Counted from the stretch's first letter, positions 1 to 8,284 are shown. The stretch is DNA of 32,775 nucleotides from Candidatus Pacearchaeota archaeon CG10_big_fil_rev_8_21_14_0_10_32_14 (GCA_002763085.1 PFCY01000067.1:1-32775), one strand, 5' to 3'. The notes: generated from the letters alone by a model not told the origin. A program made the numbers and translations.

Positions 1-15
1 TAAGATACTTTATGA

Positions 16-213
16 AATATACTGAATTCAAGCAGAATATGGGGAAATATTTACGTCCTTAACTATAGTTATTATGCAAGAAGATTAAATCTAGATGGAA
101 CATATAATCCTCAGGGAGAATTAATATTTTTTTCTTTAGATGAAGTAAATCATAAAGTTGAAAAAGTGAAAGTTGTTGGAAAACTTAGAAGAACGGTTGA
201 TTTCAAAAAATAA
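16..213 (+). pseudogene. C-terminal remnant of an unrecognised gene
   Basis: The frame is open from 16 to the TAA at 211-213 and encodes a protein-like tail with a run YARRLNLDGTYNPQGEL. In-frame stops lie just upstream (TAA at 1-3, TGA at 13-15) and there is no in-frame ATG. A second frame is open from the window edge to about 58 with an ATG at 12-14 (MKYTEFKQN), so a frameshift near 40-58 could join the two. This looks like a decayed or frameshifted gene end cut by the window edge. The family is not recognised. Confidence 0.3.
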
Positions 214-419
214 AAAATAAAAAAGTATTCTATTTAAAAAAGTATGAAGAATGTTTGCTTTGATAGGAGGTTTTGATTGTCCAAATTATTTGTAAGATGT
301 ATAAATATTGCAGATACTCCAAGTAAATAATAACTTTAACTTATTCTAAGTTAATTTTATCACCTTTTTTTCTTATCATCAATTACATTCAAAATTTTTC
401 CATTAATCCTCGTCATCAC

Positions 420-469
420 CGAAGAAATTCAAACGGAGTGGAATTTCTGAGTCATAAATAAGCGAGCGA
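420..469 (+). repeat. Dispersed intergenic repeat, copy 1 (hairpin-bearing)
   Basis: This roughly 50-bp segment matches the reverse complement of 29401-29451 with one small gap and a few mismatches. The shared core is CGAAGAAATTCAA, then GAATTTC, then ATAAATAAG(C/T)GAGCGA. GAAATTC and GAATTTC can pair as a hairpin. Both copies point toward the start codon of the next gene, the archaeosortase here and the histone-fold gene at the other copy. The rest of the 214-512 gap shows no gene, only AT-rich sequence. Confidence 0.6.
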
Positions 470-483
470 AAGCGAACGCTATT

Positions 484-491
484 CTTAAAAA
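484..491 (+). promoter_or_regulatory. TATA-like box of the archaeosortase gene
   Basis: CTTAAAAA is centred about 25 bp before the ATG at 513. That spacing predicts transcription starting at or next to the start codon (leaderless). Assigned by position and composition only. Confidence 0.4.
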
Positions 492-512
492 CTATTCTCA
501 ATTAACTTTATT

Positions 513-1049
513 ATGAAAAACAAAAAAGGAGATGCTTTAAATATTCTATATCGATATATAATTTTATTATTGATAGCAATTCCAGGCATTTCTATTTTTT
601 ATTTTCTATTTACCTCATTAACAATTTATCCTGTTTATTACTTAGTTCAAATTTATTCTAAAGCAACACTGTATGGAAACTTGATAACTCTATCAAACAA
701 CATTTCTTTGGAAATAGTTGGGGCTTGTGTCGCTGGTTCAGCTTACTTGCTTTTAACAATCCTTAATTTATCTACCTCTAACATAAAACTAAAAAAGAGA
801 ATTCTCATGCTCCTGTCATCATATTTTATTTTTTTAATTTTTAATATAATCAGGATCGTATTTCTCGGATATCTAGTATTTATTGGATCCGCTTACTTTG
901 ACATTGTTCATTCAGTTTTATGGTATGGAATAAGCACCATTTTCGTTGTTGCATTATGGTTTGCTCAAATTCATTATTTCAAAGTCAATTCAATTCCGAT
1001 CTATTCAGACATAAAATTCCTTTATAAAAATTCTACTTTATTAAAATAA
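513..1049 (+). CDS. Archaeosortase/exosortase-family transpeptidase
   Basis: This is a 178-residue polytopic membrane protein with about five hydrophobic segments. It carries the exosortase/archaeosortase catalytic triad in the expected order and context. Cys72 lies in EIVGACVAG at the start of a membrane helix, Arg114 in FNIIRIV, and His133 in FDIVHSVLWYG. Members of this family cleave C-terminal sorting tails (short motif, membrane helix, basic end) of surface proteins and transfer them to a membrane anchor. The length fits a minimal single-domain archaeosortase. Its stop overlaps the convergent gene at 1041-1724 by 9 bp. A TATA-like box 25 bp upstream suggests a leaderless, monocistronic mRNA. 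Substrates are unknown; the protein at 27237-28043 has a tail of the right general layout. The family call is firm; the subfamily is not assigned. Confidence 0.85.
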   Translation: MKNKKGDALNILYRYIILLLIAIPGISIFYFLFTSLTIYPVYYLVQIYSKATLYGNLITLSNNISLEIVGACVAGSAYLLLTILNLSTSNIKLKKRILMLLSSYFIFLIFNIIRIVFLGYLVFIGSAYFDIVHSVLWYGISTIFVVALWFAQIHYFKVNSIPIYSDIKFLYKNSTLLK

Positions 1050-1724
1050 TGAATTTGAACTTTTTTTAGTTTCATTCAAAACATTAGAGTCTTTTAAAAC
1101 TTCGACAACATATCTTTCTGTTCCCTCAAGTATCTTACAGTCTTTTACATAAATTTTATAACATGATGGACCATACTGTTCGATCATAGTTTCATTTCCA
1201 TATTGAATATCAACAATAGTATATCTTCCTTGGCTATCACAAGTTGCATTAGGATCTATTATTGCCTTAATTTTAACAGCATTAAGAATTTGCACCATAT
1301 TTGCGATTGCAATCACTCCCTTTCCTCCACAACCAAATTCATCTGTATTATTTAAGACCAACATTTCCCTTTTATTCATTTCACCCTCAAATTCTATTTT
1401 TTGAAGTTCTCTTGGGTCCGTTCTAAGATAAACATTATAATTGATTTTTTTTGTGTTATCATAAATAACAAAAGAGGTATGATAAAAAGATAATTTTCCA
1501 TCTTTAATGATGTCATAATTAAATCCCCCATCATTAAATTTATTTAAAGATTGATTAAACATATAAAATGATAAAACCCCGACTATCCCCACAAAAGAAA
1601 GTATTAAAATCCAAGTCAAAATCTTATTATATTTCTTATCCTCTGCTTCTTTCAAATCATCCTTTTCCGGAGTTCCATTGACGACAGGTGGAGTCGTTTC
1701 TTCAATTTCCTCTTCTTCATCCAT
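1041..1724 (-). CDS. Single-pass membrane protein with exported domain, paralogue of the next gene
   Basis: The 227-residue protein starts with a very acidic cytoplasmic segment (MDEEEEIEETTPP, about residues 1-34). One membrane helix follows at about 35-56, then an external domain containing YLRTDPREL and four cysteines, which could form disulfides. No known domain is recognised. The protein upstream at 1781-2371 has the same plan, so the two look like diverged paralogues. The gap to that gene is 56 bp and contains a TATA-like stretch, so they may be transcribed separately. No Shine-Dalgarno site is visible. The 3' end overlaps the convergent archaeosortase gene by 9 bp. The neighbourhood suggests a cell-envelope role, which is inference. 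Confidence 0.75.
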   Translation of the reverse strand: MDEEEEIEETTPPVVNGTPEKDDLKEAEDKKYNKILTWILILSFVGIVGVLSFYMFNQSLNKFNDGGFNYDIIKDGKLSFYHTSFVIYDNTKKINYNVYLRTDPRELQKIEFEGEMNKREMLVLNNTDEFGCGGKGVIAIANMVQILNAVKIKAIIDPNATCDSQGRYTIVDIQYGNETMIEQYGPSCYKIYVKDCKILEGTERYVVEVLKDSNVLNETKKSSNSLF

Positions 1725-1780
1725 AAATTATTCAATTCATAATCCCTTTTAAGTGTTATTATATTCGGATATTTATAAGA

Positions 1781-2371
1781 TTATTTTACTCCAAGAATAT
1801 TAAAAAGCGCTTCATCAGAAAGCATAGACAGATCAGATTCCTTCCCCTCAATGATCAAGCAGTTTTGCTCTTGTCTTATTGAATTAGTTTCATTCACTTT
1901 GATGATAATAAAATTATCACTGCACGATTTAACTATCATATCTTGAGGACAATCTTTCTCAACAAAACATGCTTCTTGAATTCTCTCGACATATGGATTA
2001 AGGTTCGTCGCTAAATCACCAAGAGCAAAATCGTTTCCTGTAGAATAATATAAAGGTTTGCTATAATAATTATTTATTGGATTAATGACGCCCTTCTCAT
2101 AACTGACTGTATTCGTCTGCTTTGGATTAAACTGAAATATGTAATTCACTCCATTTATATTGCTTGTCCAATAGCCGTTTGAATACTCAAATTTATAATT
2201 ATTATAATCCACCTTTGTCGTCGATGTTGAACCGGACCCGCCTTGACCCGATGAAGTAAATGCATATCCGAGCGTGCTTAAAAGCATTAAAAATACAAAA
2301 ACTCCTCCGATGATATAAGCGCTTCGTCTTTTCTTTTTATCTGCATCTGTCTTAGACATCAATTTTCTCAT
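1781..2371 (-). CDS. Single-pass membrane protein with exported domain
   Basis: This 196-residue protein has a short basic N-terminus (KKKRR), a membrane helix at about residues 19-38, a Gly/Ser-rich linker and an external domain. The external domain contains three cysteines (CFVEKDC and a later SCSDN) plus a fourth near the C-terminus. It has the same plan as the 227-residue neighbour. A second ATG at residue 5 could also serve as the start. An AT-rich TATA-like stretch (AAATATTTAAATG on the minus strand) lies about 25 bp before the first ATG, which favours the longer form. The function is unknown. Its position beside the S-layer and archaeosortase genes suggests an envelope role. Confidence 0.75.
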   Translation of the reverse strand: MRKLMSKTDADKKKRRSAYIIGGVFVFLMLLSTLGYAFTSSGQGGSGSTSTTKVDYNNYKFEYSNGYWTSNINGVNYIFQFNPKQTNTVSYEKGVINPINNYYSKPLYYSTGNDFALGDLATNLNPYVERIQEACFVEKDCPQDMIVKSCSDNFIIIKVNETNSIRQEQNCLIIEGKESDLSMLSDEALFNILGVK

Positions 2372-2453
2372 TAAAATGAACTTATTTGCTCATTTAAATA
2401 TTTTTTCAAATCTCTACTTCTTTTAAAAAATAATAAAATTAGATTAGTATAAA

Positions 2454-2484
2454 GAAAAAAAATAAAATAAAAAAAGAAAAAAAA
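2454..2484 (-). terminator. Oligo-T terminator of the S-layer gene
   Basis: Just downstream of the S-layer stop codon the minus strand is a run of T tracts broken by single bases, which is the usual form of archaeal intrinsic terminators. No stable stem is needed or seen. Confidence 0.6.
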
Positions 2485-2497
2485 GTTTATTATTGAC

Positions 2498-4993
2498 CTA
2501 ACAACCGCTTAAGCAGACATCAGTACCTGTAACTCCTACAGTCCAGATATAAGCATTACCAGCAGTAGTAGCAACCGTTTCCGGTTCATTTACTAATCTG
2601 TCAGTAGCAGCTTTTGTATCATCAGCACTGTATCCAGCAGCGATTAAAGCAATCTTTCCTGTTGAGAATTTATCAGCAACAATTTGGATCAAGTATTTGT
2701 TTTCACCAACACTTGTTTTAGCGACCCAGTCGCTTCCACATGTTCCAGATGTAACACCTAAAGCTTCAGCAGTAGCAGTGTTTACACATGATCCTCCAAC
2801 TAGAATGACATTCTTGTCTTTCCATTGGTCTTTTTCAGAATCCATATAAACCATATTTCCTGCCTCTCCTGTTGATGAACTACTAGCTTCAGACAAATAT
2901 GCCTCAGCGTAAGTTTCAGAATCTCCAGTAGGATAGTAAATCTCTACATAGTCTTCATTAGGTTTTGTGTAATGAATAATTCTTGAAGCAACATCATCTT
3001 TGATGTATGTTTCATATGAACTTGTCTCACCTAATTCTAAACCAGCATTCTGTATATTATTGATTGCAACGCCACCGCTTACAGCACCATTGACTTGTGA
3101 TATTTGTAAATTATTATCACTTGTATCATCAATAGTTATGTTAAAAGCATCGCCAGCAGCAACATTATCATCTTTATCTTCATCAAAGAAGTGCATTCCA
3201 TAAGACGCCATACCATATCCAGCAGTAGCAGTAGAATTTGGAGTGTATTCTTCTCCAGAACCAACACTATCAGTATCATTTATTTGGAAAGCTCCAGGTG
3301 TATTTGCAGATCCAGATATAACAGGGTAAGGAAGTTGTATCTTTAATCCTCCAGCAGTATATATCGTGCTAAAGTTTACATTTGAAGATGCAGTAAATAA
3401 TGCAGTCTCATTTCCTCCTGCAGTATATTGGACACTTGTGATAGTAAATGTAACATCTCCTATGTCACAATCATCACCAGCAATTTTTCCTCCACAAACT
3501 TCTACCCAATCATTAACAGCACCAGAATACTTATCAATTGTAGTTTCATTTCTATTATCTCCTGAGTCATAAGCAATCTTAGCTCTTAACAAGTAAGATT
3601 CAGAATCAGTAGTTGTAGCATATGAAGCAACAAAATACTTATGATAATCTGCACCACTCTGCTTCTCATAGTATTTTAGAGTTGTATTTCCAGATGTAGC
3701 TAGTCTATCATCAGACGCCTTTCCTATTCCAACTAAATCTCCAGTAGCATTTGCATACAATATATCAAAATTAACATTTCCATCTTTAATTGGAAGAGAT
3801 AATTCAATATTTGTACCCGAATCTCTTTCTACAATGATTTTCTCTTCTTCATTTCTCTTTAAGTCATTCATAGAAAACTTAACTGCTTTAAACCCAGGCA
3901 TAGTTAAATCAACAACTGGAGAAACGAAAGCTTCATCATCCGTCTTCCATTCTATTTCGATTTTATCTACCTTTATGGTTGTTGCAGTACCAGACCCATT
4001 GTATACCCATCCTTTAAGTCCAGTGATTGTATCATCGTTAAGCTTTATATCGCTTCCTGAAGTTATCTCTAATTTTCCAGTACCAATACTGAACGAAACA
4101 CTTCCTGTTTCTCCAGATACTTCAAGTTTGCTGATATCTCTAACTCCTATAAATGAACCATCAGAAAGTTTGTGAGTTTCTCCTTTTGAGAGTTTATCAT
4201 TTCCAGGAACAACAACACCATCAACAGTGAATTTAACTTCATCGTTGTCAATAAATGCTATTCCAACCTCATGACCTCCCACAGTAGCAGTTTCTCCTTC
4301 AGATACACTTCCAACTTCAGCAGAATCAAGTAAAGTTAGTTTCCCTAAGAAACCAGCACTACCTCCGCTAACATCAAAGTCAGATACGTAATATTCTTTT
4401 CCAAGAAGAGGGATTACGCTTGTTTCAATATCTTCAGCTTCTCCGCTTACAACATCTGATTCTGGATCTGATGTAAATTGTAAAGTGTAATTCATAACCC
4501 ATGTACTAGACGGAATCTGGAATCCAATAACTGGTGTCTTATCACTAAGCCCAGCAGCTTCTTCATAATCAGAATCTCTAAAATGTTTTAATTCAGGTTT
4601 TCCTAAAATAATAGTTTGTTCATAATCGTAAGTATCACTATCAGAAGCAGAATAAGTTCCATCTGCTAATAATATACTTAAATCATCATTATTTATAGTT
4701 CCTGTTAAAACAGCCCATGTGTTATTTATATTCAGATGATCACTACTTTTTCCTATCATAACACTATCACCGGTCGGAGTTCCTCCGCTAGTTGGTACTT
4801 TGTCTGCTAAATAGCTCGATATACTATTTGCAGCAGTTAAATCCGCAGATGGCGGAGCACTAGCACCATATACAATAGCTGGAGTAGATGACGTGAATCC
4901 TGTTGGGAAATTTGCAGCAGCTGCAAAACCCGCAGTACTTCCAATCATTACAGCGCCCGTTAATATTGCCGATATTTTTCGAAAGTTAAACAT
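2498..4993 (-). CDS. S-layer protein (methanococcal type)
   Basis: This is the main surface-lattice subunit. The 831-residue protein starts with a Sec signal peptide (MFNFRKISAILTGAVMIGS, cleavage near AAA-NF at about 25-28). It is followed by PTGFTSSTPAIVYGASAPPSADLT, the N-terminal pattern of methanococcal-type S-layer proteins (S_layer_N/S_layer_C families), where a short Phe/Pro-rich start leads into a substrate-like domain with SISSYLADK. The rest is acidic, Thr/Ser/Asp-rich beta-type sequence, as expected for a secreted lattice protein. It ends in a short Cys-containing tail (VCLSGC) with no C-terminal membrane helix, so attachment is not obvious from sequence. It has a strong Shine-Dalgarno site and a leader, unlike most genes here, which fits very high expression. 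A winged-helix gene is divergent from it. Confidence 0.92.
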   Translation of the reverse strand: MFNFRKISAILTGAVMIGSTAGFAAAANFPTGFTSSTPAIVYGASAPPSADLTAANSISSYLADKVPTSGGTPTGDSVMIGKSSDHLNINNTWAVLTGTINNDDLSILLADGTYSASDSDTYDYEQTIILGKPELKHFRDSDYEEAAGLSDKTPVIGFQIPSSTWVMNYTLQFTSDPESDVVSGEAEDIETSVIPLLGKEYYVSDFDVSGGSAGFLGKLTLLDSAEVGSVSEGETATVGGHEVGIAFIDNDEVKFTVDGVVVPGNDKLSKGETHKLSDGSFIGVRDISKLEVSGETGSVSFSIGTGKLEITSGSDIKLNDDTITGLKGWVYNGSGTATTIKVDKIEIEWKTDDEAFVSPVVDLTMPGFKAVKFSMNDLKRNEEEKIIVERDSGTNIELSLPIKDGNVNFDILYANATGDLVGIGKASDDRLATSGNTTLKYYEKQSGADYHKYFVASYATTTDSESYLLRAKIAYDSGDNRNETTIDKYSGAVNDWVEVCGGKIAGDDCDIGDVTFTITSVQYTAGGNETALFTASSNVNFSTIYTAGGLKIQLPYPVISGSANTPGAFQINDTDSVGSGEEYTPNSTATAGYGMASYGMHFFDEDKDDNVAAGDAFNITIDDTSDNNLQISQVNGAVSGGVAINNIQNAGLELGETSSYETYIKDDVASRIIHYTKPNEDYVEIYYPTGDSETYAEAYLSEASSSSTGEAGNMVYMDSEKDQWKDKNVILVGGSCVNTATAEALGVTSGTCGSDWVAKTSVGENKYLIQIVADKFSTGKIALIAAGYSADDTKAATDRLVNEPETVATTAGNAYIWTVGVTGTDVCLSGC

Positions 4994-5003
4994 TTTTTTA
5001 ATA

Positions 5004-5092
5004 ACCTCCTTTCACCTTTATGAGTATTGCCCAAAAGGCAACCCAGTACGGTTAATACTGTGTAAATATAAAAATCAAATTTTCTTTATAAA
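5004..5092 (-). promoter_or_regulatory. S-layer promoter, leader and Shine-Dalgarno site
   Basis: On the minus strand a TATA box TTTATAAA lies at 5092-5085. The predicted start would be near 5060, giving a leader of about 65 nt. GGAGGT at 5009-5004 is 10 nt before the ATG at 4993. The leader contains a short hairpin (TTGCC/GGCAA). The combination stands out against the leaderless layout of neighbouring genes. Confidence 0.6.
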
Positions 5093-5232
5093 GGGTATAG
5101 GTTTAACCCTAAAAACACCCCTTTTTATCAATTTTCCCCATATTTATTTATAAATATAGCGATACCATTAAATAGTGAAATATACCTTACCTACATATCG
5201 AACGAAAGGTTTATTAATATATGGTACATTAT

Positions 5233-5278
5233 TATAATATATATTATTTGATAACCAATAACTCTATAATATATATTA
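5233..5278. promoter_or_regulatory. Twin identical palindromes in the S-layer/regulator intergenic region
   Basis: The 14-bp sequence TATAATATATATTA occurs at 5233-5246 and again at 5265-5278. Each contains the perfect palindrome TAATATATATTA. Spacing is 32 bp, about three helical turns, so dimers would sit on the same DNA face. They lie 44-89 bp before the winged-helix gene and are candidate operator sites. In such AT-rich DNA chance similarity is possible. The remainder of the 4994-5321 gap holds promoters only. Confidence 0.4.
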
Positions 5279-5321
5279 CAGATATATAAATAAATAAAAC
5301 CCCTATTCAAAATTTATTAAA

Positions 5322-5672
5322 ATGGCGTCGAAGATAAGAGAAATCACAATTACACAGTCAAAGGGTGCCTTTTCTATATTTAGAAGACAAGAGTCAGGTA
5401 AAGAAGACTATGATTTTTCCGGAGTATTAGCATTAAGACAATTATTGAGTAATGAGAAAGCAAGAATACTTCATGTCATTAAAACCCAGAACCCGTCTTC
5501 AATATATGACCTCGCTAAAAAGCTCAGTCGCAGTTTTAAATCAGTAAACGACGACATAAAACTTCTCGAGCGTTTCGGTCTTGTTGAATTATCTCAGGAA
5601 AAAACAAAAAATCGAATTCGCCATAAACCCAAACTAGTTAGCGATCATATTACTATTAATCTTAAGATATAA
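5322..5672 (+). CDS. Winged-helix transcriptional regulator
   Basis: The 116-residue protein has a winged helix-turn-helix in its second half. ALRQLLSNEKARILHVIKTQ leads into SIYDLAKKLSRSFKSVNDDI, the recognition helix pair, and KLLERFGLVELSQEKTK, the wing. The arrangement resembles the archaeal HVO_A0114-like and MarR/ArsR-type DNA-binding proteins. The N-terminal 45 residues (TQSKGAFSIFRRQESGKEDY) are not assigned. It is divergent from the S-layer gene and preceded by two identical palindromes, so control of itself and possibly of the S-layer gene is plausible but inferred. The stop codon abuts the convergent pilin-like gene at 5673. Confidence 0.8.
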   Translation: MASKIREITITQSKGAFSIFRRQESGKEDYDFSGVLALRQLLSNEKARILHVIKTQNPSSIYDLAKKLSRSFKSVNDDIKLLERFGLVELSQEKTKNRIRHKPKLVSDHITINLKI

Positions 5673-6167
5673 CTATTTAGTATAAATTCTCATATCAATT
5701 TTTAGGTCATCTTTCACATTCTTTGTCGGTCCCAAAAAACTCCTTGACGTATTTCCGTAACTGATATTGACTAATGTTTCTCCATCATCAATAATAGCTA
5801 GAGAATAACCTACCATTCCTCCCCTATCATCCGAACTCCAACTCGAGTTCATTATTCCAGTAAGTTCCCTCTCCAAAACCTCACAGCTATCTTTAGAATC
5901 ATAGCACTTCTTTCCTTGAGAACAGTCTTTTATTAAATGAACAATATTCCTATAATCATATTGCGACGTAAGTGCACATTTCGTCGTATACTGTTTCATG
6001 GCTGAAATAAAGCTATCCACCTCATAACTTTCAATCTCTTTCTCACCTTTTTTGTTTACCGAAAAAGCTAAGAAAACGAGTATTATTATCATGACTAGCA
6101 CAATAATTAAAACAAAACCCACCATTTCCTCCTGCCCCCTTCTTTTATAAACCCTCACTTTTTTCAT
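5673..6167 (-). CDS. Type IV pilin-like protein, last gene of the four-gene set
   Basis: This is a 164-residue protein. A basic N-terminus ending KRRGQEEM precedes a long hydrophobic helix (about residues 15-37). This fits a class III (prepilin peptidase) signal, with cleavage likely between Gly and Gln and a Glu near position +3 of the mature chain. The external domain has four cysteines, including KDCSQGKKC and DSCEV, and ends in a beta-rich segment. The start overlaps the previous gene's stop as ATGA, and AAGGAG lies 8 nt upstream, so translation is coupled. It is a minor pilin-like protein by layout; no specific family is recognised. Confidence 0.75.
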   Translation of the reverse strand: MKKVRVYKRRGQEEMVGFVLIIVLVMIIILVFLAFSVNKKGEKEIESYEVDSFISAMKQYTTKCALTSQYDYRNIVHLIKDCSQGKKCYDSKDSCEVLERELTGIMNSSWSSDDRGGMVGYSLAIIDDGETLVNISYGNTSRSFLGPTKNVKDDLKIDMRIYTK

Positions 6168-6730
6168 TTTGCTATCTCCTTATTTTCGTATCTTATTTTA
6201 ATTTTGGCAAGCTCACATACCTCAATATTTTTCGTCTCTTCCCTATTATAGATATCTTTTCTGCATAAAGCGACATAGTTTGTAACATAACTTTTTTTGT
6301 TGACTTTTTCATTATATATTGTTATATCTCTACAATTAGGATAATTCTGGAAAGAACATGTAACATTTGACAATAGTTTGGGATAAATTTTCTCTATTTG
6401 AATTTCTGCAACTCCCCAAAAATCACCATAATTCTTTGATTGATCTTTTAGGATCATTAATTTGTCAAAATCTACACAATCAACCTCTCCATCCCTAAAT
6501 GACCGCCCGCATGAAAATTCAGGAGAATTCGCAAGTTTTGAAATTAATTTTCTTGCATTTTGTTCTTCAAGTTCAGTTGCCTTAGCCCTAAGATTACTCA
6601 CTTGATAAACCATAAAGAACATTCCGATTAAAACAAAGAATATCATAATTGCAATTAACATGAACGCCATCTGTTGAATTTTTAATTGACCCAATCTTCT
6701 ACCAAAGACCGCATATTCCGCTATTTCCAT
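6164..6730 (-). CDS. Type IV pilin-like protein
   Basis: The 188-residue protein has a GRRLGQLKIQQM leader followed by a hydrophobic helix at about residues 20-42. A short coiled-coil-prone stretch (LRAKATELEEQNARKLISKL) and a Cys-containing external domain follow. The layout matches pilin-like or pseudopilin proteins. The start codon is supported by GGAGGT at 6741-6736, five nt upstream and inside the previous gene. The two genes overlap by 32 bp. The last four bases overlap the next gene as ATGA. It probably belongs to the same complex as its three neighbours, which is inference. Confidence 0.75.
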   Translation of the reverse strand: MEIAEYAVFGRRLGQLKIQQMAFMLIAIMIFFVLIGMFFMVYQVSNLRAKATELEEQNARKLISKLANSPEFSCGRSFRDGEVDCVDFDKLMILKDQSKNYGDFWGVAEIQIEKIYPKLLSNVTCSFQNYPNCRDITIYNEKVNKKSYVTNYVALCRKDIYNREETKNIEVCELAKIKIRYENKEIAK

Positions 6731-7625
6731 TTTTTACCTCCAATTCCTTTACTTGCATTGACATTTGACTTAATGATCTTGAACTTGAATATGTAGAAAC
6801 AGAAATTCCAAGCGTTCCCAAATCCGGCGCCATATTATTCTGACATCCTCTAAGGTTCAAGAAAATAGCTTTTTTCTCATATATTGTATTAAGTTGCTCC
6901 ATTCTTTTCATAAGTCGCTTTATCTGACATTCATAATAATCTTTATCACTAAAAACAGCGCCATAAATCAAATTTCCATCAAAATACAACTCCTCTCCGT
7001 CTTTCACAACATATCCTTGATCATATTTAACAACGACATCACAATTTCTATCACTTGAAAAACAAATTCTTTTCGCTTTCGATGAACAATCAGGATTTAT
7101 CTTAAAATTATCTTGCGATAATCTCCGTAAATCACTTTTTATTTCTGAAGGTGGATCGACAAAACAAAATTCATCGTCTTCACTTGTAATTATTATCATA
7201 TCTGCAACTTTATATGGATAATCAAACGGCATAATAAATAAATAAAATTTCTTTCCTTCTATCTCTTTCTCTGAAAAAATATACTTATTCTGAAAACTCA
7301 CACTATCACTCTGTTCACTAAATTTTCCTAAAGACTCATGCGCAGTGCTTATCGATTGAGATCCAAAGTTTCCATAATCGTCACATTCGAAATCTAGCCT
7401 ACTTCTAGATGGTGTTTCTATAAAATTTGATGAACCACTCTCAATTCCAATCTCAAAAGGATTGAGTAATGTGCCAAGTTCTTTAGAAGAAGCAGTATCT
7501 ATTTCATTATTTTTAAGTCCTATAAATTTTTGAGCCATAAAAAAAGCAAATGCAAGTATTATGACCCCTGCCATTATCGCAAACATCCAACCAAAAGAAA
7601 TATCTAGATAACCTCTTTTCTCCAT
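6699..7625 (-). CDS. Pilin-like membrane-anchored surface protein
   Basis: This 308-residue protein begins MEKRGYLDISFGWMFAIMAG, a basic tip and hydrophobic helix (about residues 10-31). The large external domain contains several cysteines (FECDDYGNF, FCFVDPPSE, DCSSKAKRICF, NCDVV, YECQI, RGCQN). It is the largest of the four pilin-like proteins and resembles the role of larger minor pilins by size only. It begins one base after the upstream gene's stop, and its end overlaps the next gene by 32 bp. The family is unknown. Confidence 0.75.
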   Translation of the reverse strand: MEKRGYLDISFGWMFAIMAGVIILAFAFFMAQKFIGLKNNEIDTASSKELGTLLNPFEIGIESGSSNFIETPSRSRLDFECDDYGNFGSQSISTAHESLGKFSEQSDSVSFQNKYIFSEKEIEGKKFYLFIMPFDYPYKVADMIIITSEDDEFCFVDPPSEIKSDLRRLSQDNFKINPDCSSKAKRICFSSDRNCDVVVKYDQGYVVKDGEELYFDGNLIYGAVFSDKDYYECQIKRLMKRMEQLNTIYEKKAIFLNLRGCQNNMAPDLGTLGISVSTYSSSRSLSQMSMQVKELEVKNGNSGICGLW

Positions 7626-7626
7626 T

Positions 7627-8178
7627 TTAGTTCGCCTTTTTTATGATTACGAGTGAACTTCCCTCAACTCTATTTAATGTCACACTTAATTTTCCATCGA
7701 CAGTATCAATGCAATAAGGATTTGTCGTTTTTGTAATTTCATCTAAGTTTATATTATCCATAGTCACAGAATCAACTCCCACACTTGATTTTTCTGGATA
7801 AAAATACATATTTTGTCCGTCTCCAGAATAGAACCCCATTGTCGAATATATTTCTGTACTGCCTCTTCCCCGAACACAACCCCTTCCAGAAGTGACCCCA
7901 CAATTATAATCAATAAAACAAATTTTATCGATTCCTTTCGGAAAAGAATATTCTCCTAAAGAATCGTAATTTCCCCCAGAATTTTTGTGCATATCATTAA
8001 TATCATCTTGAAAATCTTTAATTGAAGTATTCACTTTTATGAATTTTTGAGTATTAAGAACTTTTATTATTGCATAAAATGCCAGCGCCATAAAAATAAT
8101 TATTAACAGAATAGAAAAAATCATCCCAAAAGATAATTCCATCGCACCGATTTTCTTAATTCTTTTCCCTCTTTTCAT
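7627..8178 (-). CDS. Pilin-like protein, first of the four-gene set
   Basis: The 183-residue protein has a basic start (MKRGKRIKKIGAMELSFGM), a hydrophobic helix at about residues 17-41, then an external domain with about four cysteines (KICFIDYNCGV, RGCVRG, YCIDT). Its Shine-Dalgarno site GGAG (8188-8185) is supplied by the last unit of the 37-bp tandem repeat, six nt before the ATG. It heads a tightly packed set of four genes running to 5673, whose promoter appears to lie at about 8318. The genes are unlike each other in their external domains, as minor pilins often are. Confidence 0.75.
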   Translation of the reverse strand: MKRGKRIKKIGAMELSFGMIFSILLIIIFMALAFYAIIKVLNTQKFIKVNTSIKDFQDDINDMHKNSGGNYDSLGEYSFPKGIDKICFIDYNCGVTSGRGCVRGRGSTEIYSTMGFYSGDGQNMYFYPEKSSVGVDSVTMDNINLDEITKTTNPYCIDTVDGKLSVTLNRVEGSSLVIIKKAN

Positions 8179-8284
8179 TTTTTTCTCCAGGGTCTTTTTC
8201 TAAAAGAGCCCCCCGTTTTTTCTCCAGGGTCTTTTTCTAAAAGAGCCCCCCGTTTTTTCTCCAGGGTCTTTTTCTAAAAGAGCC
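8179..8284. repeat. Three-copy 37-bp tandem repeat
   Basis: Units start at 8179, 8216 and 8253. The first two are identical for 37 bp; the third is identical until the run of C's, where it continues as TTTTTCAT. Each unit holds a hairpin: GGG-TCTTTT pairs with AAAAGA-G-CCC across a three-base loop, with one bulge. On the minus strand each unit ends CCTGGAGAAAAA, a Shine-Dalgarno-like sequence. A fourth copy is at 13345-13383. There are no spacers between the units. Confidence 0.9.

Noticed and set aside
3834..4175. Plus-strand frames within the S-layer gene (also 3000-3203, 3366-3572, 4893-5153)
   Set aside because: These are antisense shadows of a gene with low stop density on the opposite strand; none has a credible start signal or domain.
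8179..8284. The 37-bp units as a CRISPR array
   Set aside because: The copies are directly adjacent with no spacers, and no cas gene is in the window.
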